NCBI RefSeq assembly: GCF_037991315.1
Contig: NZ_CP150300.1
Location: 4,340,001 to 4,404,000, forward strand
Length of the DNA: 64,000 nucleotides
Origin: Paenibacillus sp. FSL H8-0079
GTDB lineage: Bacteria > Bacillota > Bacilli > Paenibacillales > Paenibacillaceae
Reading direction: 5' to 3'
Positions within the stretch are counted from its first letter, which is position 1, and every line of letters begins with the position of its first letter. Shown here in pieces: positions 42,119 to 49,695 of this stretch. The notes below the pieces were generated by a model, which saw nothing but the letters and a program-made list of their open reading frames with translations, did not search any database and was not told the origin of the DNA. Position numbers and translations under genes: made by a program.

Positions 42119-42283
42119 GTTCAAAAAGTCTGGTTTTCAGTACCGAGAAGATGGAATAAAGCTAGAAATGGAGTAGCGGAGCGTAGGGAAACTACGTGAG
42201 CAACGGACATTTCGGCTGAATTTCATCTTCGATGCTGATGATGCCGCAGGCATGATTCGTAATCAAAAGTGGACTTTTTGAAC
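42119..42283. repeat. 165-bp repeat with 12-bp terminal inverted repeats
   Basis: GTTCAAAAAGTC (42119-42130) and GACTTTTTGAAC (42272-42283) are perfect inverted ends. The interior contains GAGTAGCGGAGCGTAGGGAA and CTACGTGAGCAACGGACATT with further short inverted parts. I recall near-identical elements in many copies in Paenibacillus genomes. A minimal derivative lies at 54936-54966. Confidence 0.75.
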
Positions 42284-42296
42284 TACCTCTATATAA

Positions 42297-42373
42297 GCAT
42301 CTTGCATGAAATGTACATGGGTGAACCCATGCACCATGATGATACTGAGTTCCATCCGTCTCATGCAAGATGC
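42297..42373. repeat. 13-bp inverted repeat around an inner hairpin
   Basis: GCATCTTGCATGA (42297-42309) and TCATGCAAGATGC (42361-42373) are exact inverted copies; inside is CATGGG-TGAA-CCCATG (42316-42331). No T-run follows on either side, so a simple terminator is unlikely. It lies after the GNAT stop and before the repeat at 42119. Confidence 0.5.
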
Positions 42374-42406
42374 CCTATATATCTGATTACCCTCAGAACA
42401 GTCCTT

Positions 42407-42889
42407 TTATCGCTTCATTTGAAGATTTAACTCCAAGATCTCACCAGGAAGACCATCGTAATCGCCTGTCCAGGTGGATACAAAGTTCTGTCTGGTTAAG
42501 ATCTGGCGGGAAGCAGCGTTAGTTGGATCGATAACTGCATAGAGCGATCCAATCCCTGCGGCTTGTGCCTGGATAATCAACCGTGATGCTATGGATGTGC
42601 CCTGCCCTTTGCCCCAATGTTCAGGCAGGATCATGTAACCTATTTCAGCTCGGGTCGGGTCTGCCTGATCCGGAATCAATTTGGCATACGCCACACCGGC
42701 GCCATCTTCATTAAATACCCGGTAATGCCCACAAGTGGAACGCTCATTAAAATCAAGCATGGACTCGAATTGTGATCTCGCCTCTTGCTCCGGTAGTGCA
42801 CGTTCTGTAATCTGTTTCATTACTTCCATATTGGAAACCAATGCATAATAATCATCAAAATCAGGTTGTGTGTATTTAATGAAATTCAT
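42407..42889 (-). CDS. GNAT family N-acetyltransferase
   Basis: 160 residues from the ATG at 42889 (GGAGGC eight bases upstream). Motifs: VAYAKLIPDQADPTRAEIGY, ILPEHWGKGQGTSIASRLII (acetyl-CoA loop), IDPTNAASRQILTRQNFVST. A RimJ/RimL-like acetyltransferase of unknown substrate. Single-gene unit; the frame to 42940 lacks a binding site. Confidence 0.8.
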   Translation of the reverse strand: MNFIKYTQPDFDDYYALVSNMEVMKQITERALPEQEARSQFESMLDFNERSTCGHYRVFNEDGAGVAYAKLIPDQADPTRAEIGYMILPEHWGKGQGTSIASRLIIQAQAAGIGSLYAVIDPTNAASRQILTRQNFVSTWTGDYDGLPGEILELNLQMKR

Positions 42890-43141
42890 GATATGCCTCC
42901 TCTGGGGTACATAGCTTGGTCTTAGTCTTCCTAGATTCACCTAGAGTATAACAGAAGCGAATGATGGAATGCACACAAGGCACCACGCTCGCTGGCAGCC
43001 GAGTAGTCCGATAGGTCAACAGGCCGGCTGGCAATCTGGCAACATAGATACCAAAAAGCGGCCTCATTTGGAGACCGCTCTGTTTTCATTTACTTTTAAG
43101 ATGAAGAACTATCCTGTATTCGTACTTACAGCTCATGTTGC

Positions 43142-44437
43142 TTAACTTGCCCGTGATGAAGGATTAAGGTTCATCTGTTTTTCACGTTGACGTGCTCGAC
43201 GACCTTGACCTGGAGGGGTAATGATCAGTGCGAGCAACAGCGAGACAGCGCAGAGTACAGCAATCACAATGAAGGTTAGATGGAATCCGCCCAGCAGGGC
43301 GCTGATGAATGATCCAGCCAACGCACCAAATCCAAATCCCTGATAGATCACGCCATAGTTTTTACTCTGATTTTTCAGTCCGAAGTAATCGGCCACAATT
43401 GCCGGGAATACCGTAATGTTACCACCGAAGCAGAATGCAATAGCCGCTACACAGGCGAAGAAGATCCCGAAGGTCAGTGGAACCAGACTAAGTGTCATGA
43501 CAGCTACGGCTGTAACCAGCAGCGCACCAGCGATGACCTTCATTCGTCCTACTTTATCCGACAGCGCACCAAGAATAATACGTCCTGCCGTGTTAAAGAT
43601 CGCAACCATGGCTACCGCATTCGCAGCTGTAGCTACATCAAGTCCAGCCAGCTGTACACCGATATCTTTGACAATACCGATCAGATACAGGCCGCTCATA
43701 CACGCCGTGAAGAAAATAACGAACAGCATATACGCTTCTTTCGTACGCAGCATCTCTTTCACCGTATAGTCATGACGTGCTACGACTTGTTTTGATCCTT
43801 CCTTGCTTGCCGGAGCCTGTTCACGAACAACCGCTTCACGGATCAGGAATGAACCCGCAACGACCAGAACCAGAACGATAATGCCCCAGTACATAAATGC
43901 CTGAGCAGGACCAACGGCACCAATCAATGCCGAGTTCACATATTTGAACAATAGACTACCGGTACCGAAGGCGCCGACCGAGATTCCCGAGATCAGACCT
44001 TTACGCTCCGGGAACCACTTGATCAGATTAGATAACGACGTAATATACGCCGTACCATCTGCAAAACCAACGACAAATCCAGCCAAAATGTACAGCAGTG
44101 TTAGCGAAGTGACTTGGGAACTCAGAATAAGACCCAGCCCAAGCACAACCCCGGCTACACGGATAAGACGCTGAAGACCCCAACGTTCCTGCAACCGTCC
44201 TGCAAACAATGTGGCAAATGCCAATGCAAAACTGGTAATTGAAAAAGTTATCGCGACCGAGCTGACGTCCCATCCGAAACGGTCAGACAGCGGTTGATTA
44301 AATAAACTCCAAGTATAGATGGTTCCAAGACCCATTTGTACAATGATGGTCCCCAAAACAATAAGCCAGCGGTTCATTTTTGTAGGTGCAAATGTTGATT
44401 CAGGTGTTGATGAAACGGATGAAATTGCTGCTTTCAT
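43142..44437 (-). CDS. OFA-family MFS transporter (YhjX-like)
   Basis: 431 residues, twelve helices. The start WLIVLGTIIVQMGLGTIYTW, the second-loop motif LFAGRLQERWGLQRL, GFADGTAYITSLSNLIKWFP and ERKGLISGISVGAFGTGS are those of the oxalate/formate-antiporter branch. E. coli YhjX of this branch is induced by pyruvate through the LytS/LytTR-type pair YpdA/YpdB. Here the gene lies directly downstream of a LytT/LytS pair, with a matching tandem-repeat site in front (44526-44556). GGGGAG precedes the ATG. A role in uptake or overflow of pyruvate or a similar acid is inferred. Confidence 0.8.
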   Translation of the reverse strand: MKAAISSVSSTPESTFAPTKMNRWLIVLGTIIVQMGLGTIYTWSLFNQPLSDRFGWDVSSVAITFSITSFALAFATLFAGRLQERWGLQRLIRVAGVVLGLGLILSSQVTSLTLLYILAGFVVGFADGTAYITSLSNLIKWFPERKGLISGISVGAFGTGSLLFKYVNSALIGAVGPAQAFMYWGIIVLVLVVAGSFLIREAVVREQAPASKEGSKQVVARHDYTVKEMLRTKEAYMLFVIFFTACMSGLYLIGIVKDIGVQLAGLDVATAANAVAMVAIFNTAGRIILGALSDKVGRMKVIAGALLVTAVAVMTLSLVPLTFGIFFACVAAIAFCFGGNITVFPAIVADYFGLKNQSKNYGVIYQGFGFGALAGSFISALLGGFHLTFIVIAVLCAVSLLLALIITPPGQGRRARQREKQMNLNPSSRAS

Positions 44438-44525
44438 CGTGATCTCCCCTTTGCCGATGTCATATACATGAATGCGTTCACAAGCTAATCATACATGAAA
44501 GGGGATTCATTACACCGTTTTGAGC

Positions 44526-44556
44526 ATGAGTTGCATCAGATGCGGAATGAAATGCT
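44526..44556 (-). promoter_or_regulatory. YpdB/LytT-type tandem binding site
   Basis: On the minus strand: AGCATTTCAT, an 11-base spacer, TGCAACTCAT. The E. coli YpdB motif is GGCATTTCAT-N11-GGCATTTCAT; spacing is identical and 16 of 20 bases agree. It lies just after the lytT stop and upstream of a TATGAT -10-like element (about 44491-44496) for the MFS gene. Confidence 0.65.
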
Positions 44557-44557
44557 T

Positions 44558-45358
44558 CTAGATGCGCATGAGTTGCCTGAATTCTTTGACTTTACCGCGA
44601 CTCACAGGTACTTCAGCCTCCAGATCGCGCAGACGAAGCAGATACGTATTGTTAAACCAAGGTACAATTTCACGGATTTGAGACAGATTTACGACGTACG
44701 AACGGTGGCAGCGAAAGAACGTGTCCTGTGGCAGACGGCTGTGAAAATCCGTAATACTCACTGGCATGGTGAACTCCCCATTTTTGGTATATACCTTCGT
44801 CACTTTCTCTTGCGCTTCCGCATAGTAGATGTCTGCCGTATCCGTAACAATAATATTGTCATTCCGCAGCAGATTAATTCTTTTGTCCGTATGGGAATTC
44901 GTATCTCGTTCTCGTAACAGTTCCCCTTGCACAGAAGGTCCGTCCGCCAGAGGGGCTAGTCCATCCTCAACACGTTGCTCCACTGGCGCATGATCGCGCT
45001 TGAATGCCAACTCCAGCTTATGGAGCATCGCAGCAATTCGTTTCTCGTCGTAAGGCTTGAGAATATAATCGAACGCCTCCAACTCAAAGGCTTCTGCCGC
45101 ATGTTCCTTGTACGCCGTAGTAAATACAATATAGGGTTTCGTTGCAAACTTCCCAATATGATGGGCCAGCATCATGCCGTCCAACGAGGGAATATTGATA
45201 TCGAGAAAAATCACATCAACTTCTTGTTCCTGCAAAAATTTCAGTACATCCAGCCCGTCTTCAAGGCGATCCACCACCTCAATCTGACTGTGCTCCTGGA
45301 TCAGGTAATTCAATTCCTCGCTTGCCAGAATCTCGTCTTCCACAATAAGAGCTCTCAT
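44558..45358 (-). CDS. lytT: LytTR-family response regulator
   Basis: 266 residues. Receiver domain MRALIVEDEILASEELNYLI, phospho-acceptor D53 in VIFLDINIPSLDG, TTAYKEHAAEAFELEAFDYI and LKPYDEKR. A linker of about 45 residues follows, then a LytTR DNA-binding domain: IIVTDTADIYYAEAQEKVTK, FHSRLPQDTFFRCHRSYVVN, YLLRLRDLEAEVPVSRGKVK. It starts ten bases after the lytS stop. The likely target is the downstream OFA transporter. Confidence 0.9.
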   Translation of the reverse strand: MRALIVEDEILASEELNYLIQEHSQIEVVDRLEDGLDVLKFLQEQEVDVIFLDINIPSLDGMMLAHHIGKFATKPYIVFTTAYKEHAAEAFELEAFDYILKPYDEKRIAAMLHKLELAFKRDHAPVEQRVEDGLAPLADGPSVQGELLRERDTNSHTDKRINLLRNDNIIVTDTADIYYAEAQEKVTKVYTKNGEFTMPVSITDFHSRLPQDTFFRCHRSYVVNLSQIREIVPWFNNTYLLRLRDLEAEVPVSRGKVKEFRQLMRI

Positions 45359-45368
45359 TGATCCATCA

Positions 45369-47030
45369 TCACCTTGTTACGACATCTCCTTTGGGCACAT
45401 CAAATAAAATATCGGTTCCTTGTTCCAGTCTTGTAATGGTTACACCTTGTCCGTAGATAAGCTTGACCCGGCGATGCACATTGTATAGCCCGATCTGGTT
45501 ACCAGGCATACGGTCGTGGTAGACACGCTCAATAATATCTGCACTGATGCCTGCCCCTGTATCACTGACACTGATTCGTACAAACTCCGGATAATCCTGT
45601 ACCCGAATTCGAACAGTCCCGGGTCCTTTCACCTTGAGAATGCCATGAATAATTGCATTTTCGACGAGCGGTTGGATAACAAGACTCGGAATATGCACCG
45701 CAACCTCATCAATGTCATAAATCACGTTAAGTCGACTGCCGAAGCGAGCTTTCTCAATCTCTACATAATTGCGGACCTGCTCCAGTTCCTTATGAATATC
45801 GATTAACTCATCCGACAGCTCCAGATTGTAGCGCATGTACCCGGATAGGTTCACAATCAGCTCCCGTGCACGATCCGGTTTGGTTCGGATGGACGAAGCA
45901 ATCGCATTCAGCGCATTAAACAGAAAATGAGGATGGATGGTTGTCTGTAACGCACGCAGCTCTGCTTTGTTGGCAGCAGCCTTGATCTCCTCTACCCGCG
46001 ATACCTCCATCTGGGTCGAGATGATCTGCGACAAACCTACAGCCATCGTTTGCAATGGATACGTAATTTTGTACGCTTTGCGATAATAAATTTTCAGCGC
46101 ACCTGTAATGTCTCCTCGTTCTTTGAGCGGAATGATTAACAGCGAGTGGATATCCGGTGTTTTTTCATCAATGACATCATTACTAATCGTAATCTCCCCG
46201 CTGGATATCGTCTTCTTCGTCATCTCACTAATAATCTCATTACCAATATGATATCGTTCCTCACCAAATCCTACATACGCCAGTACATTCCGAGTATCCG
46301 TAATTGCAACCGCATCAGCCTGAATATCTTCCTGAATAATCCGGCAGATCTTACGCAGAGACTCCTCATCAATGGAACGGAAATACGGCAAGGTTTTGTT
46401 CGCAATCTCCAGCGCCAGCTTGGCCTGACGAGCTGCAATCATCTCCTTTTCCCCTTCAACACTCTGCACCAGGAGCACAATCAGTCCAATATTGACTTCA
46501 CCCAGAATCATAGGCAGCGCAATCTGCGAAACAATATCGGCACCCAGTGGATCGGGGTAGGAAAATAGCAAAATCAGTAACATCGTCAGCGCTTCAATGA
46601 TCATTCCGGCACCAATACCAATAATCCATCGCTTGGGCTTGGGCGTATACTTATGTATATATCCGGATACCAGACCTGCCAGGATACTCGTGATCAGACA
46701 AGGTATGGCTGTAACTCCATCCATATCAATTAAATACCGATGCACCCCGGAGACAATACCCGTAATAATTCCCACAGGCGCTCCGAACAAAATACCACCC
46801 GATAACACGGCGATGATCCGCACGTTTACCAGTGAACCTTCAACATTAATCCCCGTATACGTCCCGAAGATGGCAAAAGCACAAAATAACAAGGTAACCG
46901 CAATATACTCCTGCCACCTTAATTTCCCCTTTTGCAGAATCTGCCTAAACCTCGGCACCCTCGACAGAAAGAATAAAAATATAATCAACAGCGCCGCCCG
47001 TTCAAATAAACCCAGCAGCATCGTAAACAT
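45369..47030 (-). CDS. lytS: LytS-type sensor histidine kinase
   Basis: 553 residues from the ATG at 47030; an in-frame TTG two codons earlier is better spaced to GGAGG and is an alternative. Domains: 5TM-5TMR_LYT membrane sensor (about 1-195, with [20 protein letters not shown]), a GAF domain (about 215-345), His_kinase with [20 protein letters not shown] (phospho-His), and an HATPase with [14 protein letters not shown] and VSDTGAGI. Such kinases sense pyruvate or membrane state. Together with lytT it forms a two-gene operon. Confidence 0.9.
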   Translation of the reverse strand: MFTMLLGLFERAALLIIFLFFLSRVPRFRQILQKGKLRWQEYIAVTLLFCAFAIFGTYTGINVEGSLVNVRIIAVLSGGILFGAPVGIITGIVSGVHRYLIDMDGVTAIPCLITSILAGLVSGYIHKYTPKPKRWIIGIGAGMIIEALTMLLILLFSYPDPLGADIVSQIALPMILGEVNIGLIVLLVQSVEGEKEMIAARQAKLALEIANKTLPYFRSIDEESLRKICRIIQEDIQADAVAITDTRNVLAYVGFGEERYHIGNEIISEMTKKTISSGEITISNDVIDEKTPDIHSLLIIPLKERGDITGALKIYYRKAYKITYPLQTMAVGLSQIISTQMEVSRVEEIKAAANKAELRALQTTIHPHFLFNALNAIASSIRTKPDRARELIVNLSGYMRYNLELSDELIDIHKELEQVRNYVEIEKARFGSRLNVIYDIDEVAVHIPSLVIQPLVENAIIHGILKVKGPGTVRIRVQDYPEFVRISVSDTGAGISADIIERVYHDRMPGNQIGLYNVHRRVKLIYGQGVTITRLEQGTDILFDVPKGDVVTR

Positions 47031-47253
47031 TTCCAATCGTACTTCCTCCACATCTGTTTGAAATAAAAACATGTCTCATCTTAACGCAATTTCCTTCATC
47101 TCGTATGCAACAGTTTACCGCTCCCCCCAGAGGAAAGCAAAGTCCATCCTGTGAAAATGCATCAACAATACTGCACTATGCCCTATAACGGTTCATCCCT
47201 TAACTTCTATGAAAATGTCCGACTCCAGAAAACCTATGTTATAATCAGTTGTC

Positions 47254-47562
47254 ATGTTATTCCAATTATTCAATGAAATTAATACAGAAAGGTGTTCATG
47301 CATACTTGCCATTCTACTCCTAGATTCATTTTTTCTTTTTAGTGTTATATGGTTCACCCTATACTTTATCTCCAAACGAAGCCAACATCCCGATCGATTA
47401 TCGGCGATTGTCCTGCGAATAATCTTAAGCATCTCAACTATGGCACTCATCGTTCAAGTCTACATACTTAAAGGAAACCCGTATGACTTTATTTTAATAT
47501 TAGTATTTATCGCTTCATTAATAGCCACTCGTTCTTCATATGCGGAATATAAAAAGGAATAA
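47254..47562 (+). CDS. Possible small membrane protein
   Basis: Open frame of 102 residues with three hydrophobic segments (about 19-40, 53-72, 76-92). No ribosome binding site precedes the ATG at 47254, but TATAAT lies about ten bases upstream (near 47239-47244), so a leaderless message is conceivable. A GAAAGGTG lies inside the frame without a standard start after it. Reality is uncertain. The minus-strand frame at 47193-47450 overlaps it and looks less protein-like. Confidence 0.4.
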   Translation: MLFQLFNEINTERCSCILAILLLDSFFLFSVIWFTLYFISKRSQHPDRLSAIVLRIILSISTMALIVQVYILKGNPYDFILILVFIASLIATRSSYAEYKKE

Positions 47563-47715
47563 GCGTACTCATACGTTTTAGGGATTGACAACACACCTCT
47601 AACAAATAACAAACAGTAAATAGTATCTCTAATGAAATGCAGCGGATTGTACTAAATATCAACAGAACCAAAATCTCCAAAAAAATCCTATCTCTATCCA
47701 TCATTGTCCTTACAA

Positions 47716-47760
47716 ACAAAAAGGGTGTTCCATAAGTCATCTGACTAGTGGAACACCCTT
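47716..47760 (-). terminator. Terminator hairpin resembling the IS1182 left end
   Basis: AAGGGTGTTCCA (47721-47732) pairs perfectly with TGGAACACCCTT (47749-47760); the minus strand continues TTTTTGTTTG, so it can terminate. The loop CATAAGTCAT...CTAG is the same as in the hairpin at the left end of the IS at 49571. Confidence 0.7.
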
Positions 47761-47761
47761 C

Positions 47762-47945
47762 ATGAATTACCACACCAACTTGAGTGTATCTTGGCCTTTA
47801 TAAGTTGGAGAGGGAAGAACCAATCTGAAGAAGCTAAGCGAGCGCCTCTATCTTGTATTTCACCCTTTTCAGCTGAAGACAGGGAAATTATAAAGAGGCA
47901 AGTCTCCAATCAAAAGCGAGTGATGGGCCAAATTGTAATTCATTG
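47762..47945. repeat. Diverged relative of the dispersed repeat and IS flank
   Basis: ACACCAACTTGAGTGTA at about 47771-47787 recurs at 51346-51362, and GAAGAAGC.AAGCG.GCGCCT recurs inside the repeat copy at 51389. The block is a worn version of the region to the right of the IS1182 element, without the clear ends seen in the other copies. Confidence 0.45.
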
Positions 47946-47987
47946 TAATTTATATCGAACCTACATTTCTACCAATTGTAGCTCCCC

Positions 47988-48410
47988 TCATTTAGTCATA
48001 TTGTACAAAGCTTTTACGACATTCTTCACAGCATTGCTAGAAAGTATTTTTTCTAATTCTTTTTTAAACTCATCTTCATGATCTATCTGATAATACCCAT
48101 AATTTGAAGGACCATACCCTAATTCTTCCCAAATATTGCCTTCAATGCGTAATTCTAGTGGGTAAGGTATGATATTATGAGAAATATCTAATATGGTAAA
48201 TTGATAATTTGGTAAGAATTCACTTTTGATTTGTAATTCAAAAGTAAAATTATTATTATTATCAGATAAATCTTCTTGATTGATAACCTCTACTTCTCCA
48301 TACAATCTACCTTTCGTTAAAATTGTTAGATGCTTTGCTTGTTCATCTAACAATGATTTTGGTGTTACATAAGAATCTAAATTACCAAAATCCCCCCATA
48401 AACTCGTCAT
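47988..48410 (-). CDS. Protein of unknown function paired with EEP nuclease
   Basis: 140 residues from the ATG at 48410 (AAGGAGG upstream). Begins MTSLWGDFGNLDSYVTPKSL; beta-rich middle (FTFELQIKSEFLPNYQFTIL), and an acidic C-terminal helix (EDEFKKELEKILSSNAVKNV). Not recognised. The gap to the nuclease gene is 13 bases and contains its binding site, so the two are one operon. It may be an immunity or regulatory partner; that is inference from pairing only. Confidence 0.55.
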   Translation of the reverse strand: MTSLWGDFGNLDSYVTPKSLLDEQAKHLTILTKGRLYGEVEVINQEDLSDNNNNFTFELQIKSEFLPNYQFTILDISHNIIPYPLELRIEGNIWEELGYGPSNYGYYQIDHEDEFKKELEKILSSNAVKNVVKALYNMTK

Positions 48411-48423
48411 TTGAAAAACCTCC

Positions 48424-49212
48424 TTAATTAATAGAAAATTTGATTGGTAAATGATCACTTAACAGAATTTTTTTTTCATCAAGTAGTTTCTCTTTTTTTA
48501 TATAAGTTAATATTTCTAATTTACTAAACCTCTCAATCAGTTTTGGTCTAACTAGTACCTGATCGAATAAATTCCAATATAACCCATCACTATTAGGAGA
48601 TGCATGTAAATAAGTACCTGGAACAGTATCTTCATCACCTAAAAATCTCCACATAGGATTGTAAAACATTTCATAGTAATCGTCATCCAGTATTCGTTTG
48701 ATTTTATTAGCTTCATATTTTGTTGGGAAAGCATGAAGTCTCCCAGCACCTATCATACCAACTTCAAAAGGATTCATATTAAAATCCCCTAAAAGAACGG
48801 TGTTTTTCGATTTAACTCTATCCTCAATACTGATGATTTCGTTGTAAAAATTAGCTGATTTTAAAGTGAAGTCATTTTCTCCTTTCCACAGCTTACTAAA
48901 AAAATGCACGGCGAATAAAGTTATATATCCCAACTCTTCATGTGGCAACCTTAAGGCTAGATAATGTCTTTTATCAGCTAAACGTTGTACATTTCCATTA
49001 GGAAAACTCATAAAAATTTTAATTCGTTCATATCCAGGGAGAGAATTATATTCATACATAGGATATTCCTCACTCAGAAACAACTCATGTAAATTTCTAG
49101 TACTATCTTTATATTCTGCTATAACCAAAACATTTATATGATTCTCTACAGTGGCACTAACAATAGCCTCATCTATACTTTGTCGGTCGATATTCCAAAA
49201 GAGAAAATTCAT
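48424..49212 (-). CDS. Endonuclease/exonuclease/phosphatase (EEP) family protein
   Basis: 262 residues from the ATG at 49212 (weak GTGGTGA site; in-frame GTGs upstream). EEP fold motifs in order: MNFLFWNIDRQSI (Asn), VLVIAEYKD (metal Glu), VHFFSKLWKG, NTVLLGDFNMNPFE (GDFNxNP catalytic), and LLSDHLPIKFSIN (SDHxP). All catalytic residues are present. Could hydrolyse nucleic acid, a phosphoinositide-like lipid or a nucleotide. No signal peptide, so it acts inside the cell. AT-rich, next to an IS, paired with an unknown gene. Confidence 0.8.
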   Translation of the reverse strand: MNFLFWNIDRQSIDEAIVSATVENHINVLVIAEYKDSTRNLHELFLSEEYPMYEYNSLPGYERIKIFMSFPNGNVQRLADKRHYLALRLPHEELGYITLFAVHFFSKLWKGENDFTLKSANFYNEIISIEDRVKSKNTVLLGDFNMNPFEVGMIGAGRLHAFPTKYEANKIKRILDDDYYEMFYNPMWRFLGDEDTVPGTYLHASPNSDGLYWNLFDQVLVRPKLIERFSKLEILTYIKKEKLLDEKKILLSDHLPIKFSIN

Positions 49213-49570
49213 TGTAATCACCACTTATTTTATTTTACAATATCAAACTTGATTAATATATTAGCCTGAACATTTAAATCCCAAATAAATCAGTAGATGG
49301 AGTGGCAATTCTAATCAATAAATAACCTTCTCAATATACTTACTTTGATAGAGGACCTCGTGGCACGCCTTCACAAAGAGCTACTTTTATCTAATTAAAA
49401 ATTCGTATACCTCCGATTATCCGCTTTCCTCCAGTGTGAAAGTGCGAGTTAAACGGAATGGTACAGTTAATAAAATTATTTTAGCACAATCTAAAGACTA
49501 GCGTTACCTATATTCTAAAGCCAACTCATAATGGATGTATAAAGCTCGCAACTGCGTGTAACTAAAGAAG
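49213..49570. other. Gene-free stretch left of the IS
   Basis: About 360 AT-rich bases holding no frame with a start site and no strong hairpin; the promoter of the EEP nuclease pair probably lies near 49230-49280. Confidence 0.3.
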
Positions 49571-49631
49571 GGGCTGTCCCATAAGTCATAAAATGGCTAG
49601 AGACAGCTCTGTTTTCAAAATTGTAAAACAA

Positions 49632-49695
49632 AAAGAAACCGTTCCTTGGTAAAATGGAAGTGCGACCCACCATTTGAAAGGAGACGGTTTCTTTG
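49632..49695 (+). promoter_or_regulatory. IS1182 promoter and start-masking leader
   Basis: Left arm AAAGAAACCGTTCCTT (49632-49647) pairs with AAAGGAGACGGTTTCTTT (49677-49694), which contains the ribosome site AAAGGAG and the first bases of the TTG start. Between them, an extended -10 TGgTAAAAT (49647-49655) and hairpin AAATGG-12 nt-CCATTT (49652-49675) with loop AAGTGCGACCCA. Transcripts from the IS promoter would lack the left arm; read-through transcripts would contain it. Confidence 0.65.
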
